Positions 56,161 through 64,000 of a stretch of DNA of 64,000 nt are shown here, piece by piece. This stretch comes from Medicago truncatula (Eukaryota > Streptophyta > Magnoliopsida > Fabales > Fabaceae), in contig NC_053048.1 of assembly GCF_003473485.1 (NCBI RefSeq), positions 38,808,755 through 38,872,754 of the forward strand. Direction: 5' to 3'. A program made the translations under genes and the position numbers. The notes under the pieces are model-generated. The model was not told the origin of the DNA. It did not search any database and worked only from the letters and a program-made list of their open reading frames with translations. Position 1 is the first letter of the stretch, and each line of letters opens with the position of its first letter.

Positions 56161-59100
56161 TTGCCTCAGGGTGCAAGAACAAAACCATGGTACCTGGATA
56201 GTGGTTGTTCTAGGCACATGACAGGTGACAGGGATTGTTTTCTAACTTTTGAAAAGAAGGATGGAGGACTAGTGACATTTGGAAACAATGACAAAGGTAA
56301 AATCAGAGGTAAAGGTACTATAGGTAATCTTAACTCTGCTAGAATAGAAAATGTTCAGTATGTGGAAGGTTTAAAACATAATCTACTTAGCATAAGTCAA
56401 TTGTGTGATAGTGGATTTGAAGTTATCTTTAAACCTAACATATGTGAAGTCAGACAAACCTCCTCTAACAAATTGTTTTTCTCTGGTTCAAGAAGAAAGA
56501 ACTTATATGTTTTAGAACTAAATGATATGCCTGCTGAATCTTGTTTTATGTCTCTTGAAAAAGACAAATGGATCTGGCACAAAAGGGCTGGTCATATAAG
56601 CATGAAAACCATTGCTAAACTTTCTCAACTTGATCTAGTTAGAGGTTTGCCTAAGATTAGCTTTGAAAAGGACAGAATCTGTGAAGCATGTGTTAAAGGT
56701 AAACAAGTAAAAAGTAGTTTTAAAACTATTGAGTTTATCTCAACTCAGAAACCTTTAGAGCTTCTTCACATTGATCTGTTTGGTCCTGTTCAAACTGCAA
56801 GTCTAACTGGCAAAAGATATGGATTTGTTATTGTTGATGATTTCTCCAGATTTACATGGGTGCTATTTTTAAAACATAAAGATGAATCTTTTGAAGCATT
56901 TCAAAACTTTTGCAAAAGAGTTCAAAATGAAAAAGGTTATAATATCATCACAGTTAGGAGTGATCATGGAGGAGAATTTGAAAATGCATCCTTCAAAACA
57001 TTCTTTGATGAAAATGGTATTAAACATAATTTTTCTTGTGCAAGAACTCCACAACAAAATGGAGTTGTTGAAAGAAAAAATAGAACCTTGCAAGAAATGG
57101 CAAGAACAATGTTAAATGAATCAAATGTTGAAAATTACTTTTGGGCAGAAGCCATTAACACATCTTGTTACATTTTGAATAGAGTTTCTATAAGAAAGGT
57201 TCTTAACAAAACCCCATATGAACTCTGGAAAAATATTAAACCTAGCATATCTTACTTTCACATTTTTGGCTGCTATTGTTACATACTGAACAATAAAGAA
57301 AAATTGGGTAAGTTTGATCCTAAATCAGATAAAGCTATCTTTTTAGGATACTCTACAACTTCTAAAGGTTATAGAGTGTACAATCTAAAAACCCAGACAG
57401 TTGAAATTAGTATGCATATCATATTTGATGAATATGATGAACATTCTAAACCTAAAGAGAATGAAGACACTGAAGTACCAACACTTCAGAATGTTCCAGT
57501 TCAAAATACTGAGAACACAGTAGAGAAAGAAGATGATCAGAATGTTCAGGATCAATCTTTTCAAAGTCCACCTAGAAGCTGGAGAATGGTAGGGGATCAT
57601 CCTACTGATCAAATCATTGGAAGCACAACTGATGGTGTAAGAACCAGATTGTCCTTTCAAGATAACAACATGGCAATGATTTCTCAAATGGAACCCAAGT
57701 CAATCAATGAAGCCATTATTGATGACTCTTGGATTAAGGCCATGAAGGAAGAACTTTCTCAGTTTGAAAGAAACAAAGTTTGGAACTTGGTTCCAAATAA
57801 TCAAGATAAAACCATCATTGGAACAAGATGGGTTTTTAGAAACAAGCTTGATGAAGAAGGTAAAGTTGTCAGAAACAAAGCAAGGTTAGTTGCTCAAGGT
57901 TACAACCAACAAGAAGGTATTGACTATGATGAGACCTTTGCACCAGTTGCAAGGTTAGAAGCCATCAGAATTCTTCTTGCTTATGCTGCACATAAAAGTA
58001 TTAAACTTTTTCAAATGGATGTGAAAAGTGCATTTTTAAATGGTTTTCTAAATGAAGAAGTTTATGTAAGTCAACCACCTGGATTCATAAACAAAGAAAA
58101 ACCAAATCATGTTTTCAAATTAACAAAAGCTCTTTATGGTCTTAAACAAGCTCCTAGAGCTTGGTATGACAGACTTAGTACATTTTTAATTGAAAATGGT
58201 TTTTCAAGAGGAAAAATTGATACCACACTTTTTAGAAAAACACATAATACTGACTTGCTTATTGTTCAAGTATATGTGGATGACATCATTTTTGGTGCTA
58301 CTAAAATAAAAATGTGTGAAGAATTTTCCAACCTTATGCAAAGTGAATTTGAGATGAGCATGATGGGTGAACTTGGTTTTTTCCTTGGTTTACAAATCAA
58401 ACAACATTCAAATGGAATTTTCATAAGTCAAGAAAAGTATGTCAAAGACATTCTTAAGAAATATAAAATGAATGAGGCAAAAATCATGAGCACCCCTATG
58501 CATCCATCTTCAAGTTTAGATAAGGATGAGAGTGGAAAATCTATTTCTGAAAAAGAATATAGAGGCATGATAAGTTCATTATTATATTTGACTGCTAGCA
58601 GACCTGATATAGTGTTTGCAGTAGGATTATGTGCTAGATTTCAAACATGTGCAAAAGAATCTCACTTAACTGCAGTTAAAAGAATCTTTAGATATCTAGT
58701 AGGTACTACTGATCTTGGCCTTTGGTATAGAAAAGGTTCTAGTTTTGATCTTGTAGCCTATTGTGATGCTGATTATGCTGGAGATAAAGTTGAGAGGAAG
58801 AGCACAAGTGGATCCTGTCAATTCTTAGGACAAGCATTGATTGGATGGTCTTGCAGAAAGCAAAACACTATTGCACTCTCCACAACTGAAGCTGAGTATG
58901 TATCTGCAGCTAGCTGCTGCTCTCAAATTTTATGGGTAAGAAATCAGCTGGAAGATTACTCTCTAAGGTACACAAGTGTTCCTATTTATTGTGACAATAC
59001 AAGTGCAATTAATCTTTCTAAGAATCCTATTCAGCATTCTAGGTCTAAACATATTGAAATAAAACATCATTTCATTAGAGACCATGTTCAGAAAAAGAAT

Positions 59101-59226
59101 ATTGCATTAAGCTTTGTTGATACTGAAAATCAATTGGCTGACATTTTCACAAAACCCCTTGTTGAGGATAGATTCAATTTTCTTAAAGAAAAATTGTTAA
59201 TCATGAAAAATCCCAATAAAGATTGA
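56161..59226 (+). CDS. Pol polyprotein (protease, integrase, reverse transcriptase, RNase H)
   Basis: About 1,020 residues are open in the gag frame. Domains in order: aspartic protease ([10 protein letters not shown], residue ~13), GAG-pre-integrase zinc motif (CEACVKGK, ~180), integrase core with D-D-E residues (HIDLFGP ~202, SDHGGEF ~266, GVVERKN ~300), reverse transcriptase (WVFRNK ~556, YVDDIIFG ~705) and RNase H (YCDADYAGD ~865, ADIFTKPL ~993). Active-site residues all appear intact. The frame has no ATG at its 5' end, because it should be translated as gag-pol. It terminates at TGA 59224-59226, followed by about 60 further open codons in frame. The product would replicate and integrate the element; here it is separated from gag by the upstream lesions. 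Confidence 0.93.
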   Translation: MPQGARTKPWYLDSGCSRHMTGDRDCFLTFEKKDGGLVTFGNNDKGKIRGKGTIGNLNSARIENVQYVEGLKHNLLSISQLCDSGFEVIFKPNICEVRQTSSNKLFFSGSRRKNLYVLELNDMPAESCFMSLEKDKWIWHKRAGHISMKTIAKLSQLDLVRGLPKISFEKDRICEACVKGKQVKSSFKTIEFISTQKPLELLHIDLFGPVQTASLTGKRYGFVIVDDFSRFTWVLFLKHKDESFEAFQNFCKRVQNEKGYNIITVRSDHGGEFENASFKTFFDENGIKHNFSCARTPQQNGVVERKNRTLQEMARTMLNESNVENYFWAEAINTSCYILNRVSIRKVLNKTPYELWKNIKPSISYFHIFGCYCYILNNKEKLGKFDPKSDKAIFLGYSTTSKGYRVYNLKTQTVEISMHIIFDEYDEHSKPKENEDTEVPTLQNVPVQNTENTVEKEDDQNVQDQSFQSPPRSWRMVGDHPTDQIIGSTTDGVRTRLSFQDNNMAMISQMEPKSINEAIIDDSWIKAMKEELSQFERNKVWNLVPNNQDKTIIGTRWVFRNKLDEEGKVVRNKARLVAQGYNQQEGIDYDETFAPVARLEAIRILLAYAAHKSIKLFQMDVKSAFLNGFLNEEVYVSQPPGFINKEKPNHVFKLTKALYGLKQAPRAWYDRLSTFLIENGFSRGKIDTTLFRKTHNTDLLIVQVYVDDIIFGATKIKMCEEFSNLMQSEFEMSMMGELGFFLGLQIKQHSNGIFISQEKYVKDILKKYKMNEAKIMSTPMHPSSSLDKDESGKSISEKEYRGMISSLLYLTASRPDIVFAVGLCARFQTCAKESHLTAVKRIFRYLVGTTDLGLWYRKGSSFDLVAYCDADYAGDKVERKSTSGSCQFLGQALIGWSCRKQNTIALSTTEAEYVSAASCCSQILWVRNQLEDYSLRYTSVPIYCDNTSAINLSKNPIQHSRSKHIEIKHHFIRDHVQKKNIALSFVDTENQLADIFTKPLVEDRFNFLKEKLLIMKNPNKD

Positions 59227-59857
59227 TTACTGATCACTAAGGGCCTTAAACTAAACCCCTTGATGTCATCTGATACAAATCAGATAGATCCATCTTTATC
59301 TCACTCTCATCAGAATGTTCCTGAGTTCAAAATGTTCCTGAGTTCAGAACGTTCATCAGGTCAGAATGTTCATTGCAATATTCATACGATCAGAACAGTC
59401 ACAAGTATGTTCATCTGAGTTTATCCATTCATGATGTTCTTGAAACTTTTTTTGTTCAGAACCCAAATTCTGGGTCAAACAATCTCATGCGTGAGATCTT
59501 GTTTTGACTTATTCAAAAAATCCCTCCATAATCTTAAGCATTCAATGCTTGGTTATAAGAAGTCATGTTTAAGGTTTAACCACTATGTAATGGCTTAACC
59601 ATCAAATCATCCAAAATCCATTCATCTTCCCAAACGGCTACTTTTTCCTTTCTCTCTCCTAGGCGTTGCTTTTTGACAGTTTTTCATCCTTTCCAATGCT
59701 AACTGTCATCATATCACTACTATTCTTTTTCTCTTGCACGTTTTGTCTATATAATCAGTTACCAACTCTGATTATTTCACTTCTATCTCATTTCCTAACC
59801 TCTCATCTCTCTCCTCGCAAAAAATTCAAACTGCTCTGTTCTTCATTTTCTGAAAAA

Positions 59858-62499
59858 ATGGCTAGAACCAAAACTACCCCAAGACTTTCTGAAGAACATT
59901 TTCAACCACCACCATCCAACACCGCTGCTGATCAAACCTCTGATCAAACTCCCTTACGCACCATTCTTAAGGACAAAATCATTTCTGCACCCAAAACTCA
60001 AAAATCCTCAAAACCTGGATCTTCTAAATCCATTAGACCTAGAACCAATCCTACCAGACGATCAACAAGGATGAAGAAACCTCTGAAGAAACCAAAGGTA
60101 TCTCACGTGAATCTAGTATCTGATGAAGAGAAGAAAGATTCAAGTATTGCTGAAGATTCTGAGGAAGAAACAGAGGAAGACCCAGAGGAAGAGGAGGAAG
60201 AAGACTCTGAGCAAACTCTCTCTGAATTGATAAAATCAGTGAGAGCATCTTCAAAGAAAGGAAAGAAGGTTGCTACTCCCTCTCCCTCCAAAGAAAGCTC
60301 ATCATCTCAGGAAGAGAGTGATGAAAATGGTGAATCTGAAGAGAGCTCTCCAAATGAAGAAAAGAGAGTTTCTTCAAAGAAAAGTGGAAATGGAAAGGAG
60401 ATGGCCAAAGCTGCAGAAAAGATTTATCAAAGCAGAAAGAAGATTGAGACTGAAGCTTTTTCTATGTCTGAGGGGGAAGATGAATCTGAGGAGGAAAAAG
60501 GTTCATCCAAGAAGCATGGAAAAGGTAAGGACATTGCTGTCTTAAGAGCATCTAGGGCTGAGAAAATTGCTCTCAGACCTATGAGCAGAACCAAGTATTT
60601 CAACCTTGAAAGTCTGGAAACCAAGGCATGGAATATGAAGGAGTTCACTGAACCTCAAGGATGGACCAACTTCATAACTCTTCAAGAACACACCTATGAA
60701 GACTTGGTCAGAGAGTTCTACTCCAACCTATCAGTTCAGGAAAAGAAGAATGGAAATGAGAAGTTTCTCATCTCATCAGTCAAAGGTGTAAAGATCAAGA
60801 TGACTCAGGAATTTGTCTCTGAAGCATTCAAAATTCCAAATGAAGGTAATCAGCTATACTCTAGCTTCTGGTTTGATGAGTCTAGAGTTAACCGTAACAA
60901 ACTCATAGTTAAATACACCAAAGAAAATCACACCTTTAACTCCACAAACCTGGAAGATACTCCCAAAATTCTTCACAACATGATTAGGCATTGTCTTTTA
61001 CCTAGATGTGGATCTTTTGAACTTGTCTCTGACATAGATCTTTGTTTCATCTACCATCTCATGAAAAAGATTAAGTTAAATCTGTGTTTTATCATTATTC
61101 AACACATGATTGATTCATGCCTAGCCATAAAACAAACATCTGCTGGACTACCCTATGGAATGCATCTCACTTCCATTTTTCAAAAGGCAAAAGTGTCCCT
61201 TGAAGGAGAGAAACGCAAGCTGGATTTTATGACCTTTTCTTCCAAGACCTTAGGTCAACTCCATATTACTTCATCCAACATGCCAGCCTCCAAAACTTCT
61301 GGACCCTCTGGATCTGGTAAAAGAAATTCTGATCAGAATGTTCAGAAAGCTGTGAAGAAAAGAAGGGTTGAAGAGATTACAGATACCAAAACTCCCTCTC
61401 CACCAGCAGAAAATTTGTTCTCTGAAGTCTCCAAGCTTGCAAAGGAGATTGTTGAAGAAGGAAGCTCGCAGTTCAAACCTTGATTGGAGAAGATGATGCT
61501 CAGAAGGTTGATGATGCATCTCTTCAAAAAGAAGCTGAGAAAGTCAATCAAGCTGAGGAAAGTGAAGAAATCCCTCAAGATGCTGCTTCCAATCCTGATG
61601 ATCAAAGAGTTGAAGAAAATACTGAGTTTGGTACTCAGAATGTTGATGGAGAAACTCAGGAAGTGGCTGAGCTCTTAGCTTCAAATATGAACATTGAAGA
61701 AGAAGCTCAAGATGTGGAGTTCTCAACTGGATTTGATCTCAATATTGAAGATATCAACACTGACTTCAATAGTGAAGTGTTTCAAGATGGACAAGAAACA
61801 ACTCAGCAAGCTCAAGAAGGTCAGAATGTTGAAATTCCTGCTGTTCAGAATGTTCAGAAGGTTGAAACTTCTGCCCGTCAGAATGTTGCAGTAACTAAAG
61901 CCCAGAATGATGAAGATATTCATGTCATGGCTGATCAAGACAATCAAGAGCTTGATGATCAGCATGCCTCAAATGAACTTCCTCCAGATAGCCAGTTGTC
62001 AGTTGATCCCATGCCTTTGGCATCAGGATCTCTGCCCTCTGAGGAGGTACAGCTCATGGCCCAAAATGGTCAGAATGTTAACCCATCATCCTCCACCATG
62101 GATTCTGTTACAGGTGCTACCAACTTCTTGGTCTCTGACCTTCCTACTCCACCTTTCATTCCTTCATCCACTCCACCACCACCACAAATGAAGACCACCA
62201 CAAGAAGCAAACTTCCAAACATGGCTGCTTTATTTGACTCTCTCAACACCTTTGTGTCTGCAAACAGAGAGCAAGCTGAAGCCTCTGGTCCTGCTGAACC
62301 TGCTAAGCCTTCAAGAGCAGAGAAGATAGCCTCAAGGGCACTTAGAGTCTCCACCAAGACCCACAAAATTGCTTGTGTGCTGGCTGACTGGACTGTCAAA
62401 GTCCATGCTCCTGGTTTGGCCATTCCACCTCCAGTATTTGATGACCCCTCCATCTTTGAAGCAGAACCCTCTTCTGATTCTGGAGACTCCACTCCATGA
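59858..62499 (+). pseudogene. Envelope-like reading frame, frameshifted near 61480
   Basis: The first part runs from ATG 59858 (good context AAAAAATGG) to TGA 61481-61483; the protein-like reading resumes at once in another frame and ends at TGA 62497-62499. A small indel near 61480 therefore splits it. The first part has Lys/Arg-rich and acidic Ser-rich tracts (EETEEDPEEEEEED), then the conserved plant envelope-like core (KYFNLESLETKAWNM, EFYSNLSVQEKK, FLISSVKGVKIKM). The second part is Gln/Asn/Glu-rich with a Pro-rich end. An earlier in-frame ATG at 59696 would add a hydrophobic N-terminus (MLTVIISLLFFFSCTF). The function of Sirevirus envelope-like proteins is unknown. Confidence 0.8.
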
Positions 62500-62540
62500 A
62501 TCTTTTCAGAAATCCTCCCTATCCTTTTTGCAGATGACAA

Positions 62541-62935
62541 AAGGGGGAGAAGCTTTAGGATTCAAAGTCTTTAAGTTTTTTTTAGTTATAGGCCCTAAGT
62601 AGGTCTAGGTGATCAATTGATATTGGAATTTATAAATTCCATCTTTTGCTTTTCTTGATCACATGCACTTTGATTTTTTTTGTTTTTGAACCATCTTTTC
62701 ATGTAATGTACTTCATGTTATATCAAATGAATGAATATTGAATTTGGTTCAATCTTGCATTTTTTATTATGCAATTGAGGGGGAGCTTTTTAAAGTTCTT
62801 AAAAACTCTGCATAATGGATTATAAAAATGAGGGGGAGCATTAAAATAAACTTTTAAGCTCTGTTATTTTTCATATATATAATCAAAATCCTTAATCCTA
62901 AATCATAAGTTTATCATCTTCAAAACGGGGGAGAT
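62541..62935 (+). other. Four polypurine tracts before the 3' LTR
   Basis: GGGGGAG occurs at about 62541, 62777, 62831 and 62926, the last directly abutting the LTR. Repeated polypurine tracts are a known Sirevirus-lineage trait; the final one should prime plus-strand DNA synthesis. Confidence 0.85.
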
Positions 62936-64000
62936 TGTTGAGGCAAAATCCCTAATTAATTTTAAAGATAATAAACCAATATGATTAAAGAATTAATGGA
63001 CTTTGATTAATTCCTTGGTATTTAACTTGTGCTCTTGAGTGTTTTACTAAGACAGAAACAAGGTTTAAATCATACCAAGAATCAAGAAATCAAAGGACAT
63101 TTGATTTCATGATCTAACACTGAGGTCAGAAAGTTAGATCACAACGTTGCTTGAAGATCAGAATGTTCAAGCAGAGATCAGAAGGTTGTTCTTAAACAAG
63201 CCAAGAGTCTCAAGAACTTTGATCAAAGGTCATGCAAGGCACATGTGACATGGGTATACGTCCAGAAGAGTACATTTGCATGGATCAATCAAGCAATAAA
63301 GGCATATACAAGGGTTATGTCAAAGAAGGCATTCAATGTTCATTTAAGACTATGAACATTGATGTACTAGGAATATTTCACAAAGGAATATCATCCTAGA
63401 TGTTATTATCACTGCTCTTCATTATTGTTTCACTATTAGGATTTGATTGCATCAAATGATAGTCTTACAAATCATCCTAAGTGAAACAGATGGAACATTC
63501 TGATGATCAGAATGTTCAAGCTCAGCTCATGCTTACTTTATGAACAGTACAGTAGGTGAAAAGCAAAAAGCAAAAGCAAAGCAAATCTGTCATCTTCAAC
63601 AAGAGATAGACACGTCTGAGAGTTGGTACTGAACAAGGACAACACAATCTCTCAAAGCATGGGCATGAAGATGCAGAATCCCACTAAATCCTCCTGCACC
63701 GGTTCCAAGACAAAATCTGGGAAAGGAACATTCTGATGTATGAAGAAAAGTCCATACATTGGTTATTGTCCAGAAATTCATATGAAAAGCATATGCATAG
63801 CCCAGAACTTCATGTGTTCATTCATACATGATGAACCCAGATGAAGAACGTGATGAACCCAGATGAAGATCATCATGAACACAACAACATTCTGATGTTC
63901 ATCAGAGATCAGAATGTTTGCCCAGAATTTCAAGTTAAAGCTTGTGGGACCCAGGACACATGGCATAACATCATTGGACACCCTACAACGGCTATATGAG
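62936..64000 (+). repeat. 3' LTR, first 1,065 bp
   Basis: Aligns without gaps to 52501-53565 with a single substitution and continues past the window end. Confidence 0.97.

Larger units (their letters stand above)
52501..64000 (+). mobile_element. Sirevirus-like Ty1/copia LTR retrotransposon, 3' end outside the window
   Basis: Order: 5' LTR, primer-binding site, gag, protease, integrase, reverse transcriptase, RNase H, envelope-like frame, polypurine tracts, 3' LTR. Integrase before reverse transcriptase defines Ty1/copia. The extra reading frame after pol and the repeated GGGGGAG tracts point to the Sirevirus lineage. The 1,065 bp of 3' LTR in the window differ from the 5' LTR at one position (52621 G versus 63056 A), so insertion was very recent. 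The coding region carries at least four lesions. The target duplication cannot be checked because the element runs off the window. Confidence 0.95.

Noticed and set aside
59227-59419. Open extension after the pol TGA, considered as readthrough into the envelope-like frame
   Set aside because: It stops after about 60 codons, is not in frame with the envelope-like region and lacks the CARYYA-type context known for stop suppression.

Overview
This is nuclear DNA from a flowering plant, most likely a papilionoid legume of the Medicago/clover/pea group. The evidence is the low GC content, spliced genes with GT-AG introns, plant-type U6 snRNA promoters, tRNA-derived SINEs, many fold-back MITEs and a Sirevirus-type Ty1/copia element. 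No species-specific marker was available, so the genus is an inference.

Layout. Positions 1-29,700 are dominated by three related segments (roughly 3,560-9,480, 16,950-21,660 and 22,490-29,700). Each carries one short three-exon NAC-domain gene on the minus strand. The second and third also carry a ~260-bp tandem repeat upstream of the gene, seven units in one and about three in the other; the first has only a diverged relative of that unit. Broken LINE pieces lie between them (9,878-16,150), with an LTR-like fragment and several MITEs. At 30,278-30,393 is a near-perfect hairpin of pre-miRNA size with a TATA box about 140 bp upstream. A complete seven-exon glycerophosphodiester phosphodiesterase gene (GDPD1-like, 380 aa) lies on the minus strand at 35,338-37,557, with two P1BS phosphate-starvation motifs just upstream.

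Positions 42,690-51,690 hold a U6 snRNA cluster. Three or four copies have the Pol III USE and TATA elements, one is internally deleted, and one 3' fragment lies in opposite orientation. The cluster grew by segmental duplication and was later hit by a 1.66-kb terminal-inverted-repeat element and a MITE with a 9-bp target duplication. A decayed protein-coding gene of unknown identity lies between the two duplicated blocks. From 52,501 to the window end is a very young Sirevirus-like LTR retrotransposon (LTR, PBS, gag, pol, envelope-like reading frame, four polypurine tracts, start of the 3' LTR). Its 3' LTR runs off the window.

How it fits together. The host-gene content is small: three mini-NAC proteins, one phosphate-recycling lipid-catabolism enzyme, the U6 genes and a candidate small-RNA hairpin. 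Everything else is mobile or repeat DNA at various ages. The most unusual signals are the hairpin, the conserved but truncated NAC paralogues, a strong excess of a GAATGTTC/GAACATTC motif (heat-shock-element-like core) throughout the retroelement, and the mismatch between its nearly identical LTRs and its several broken reading frames.
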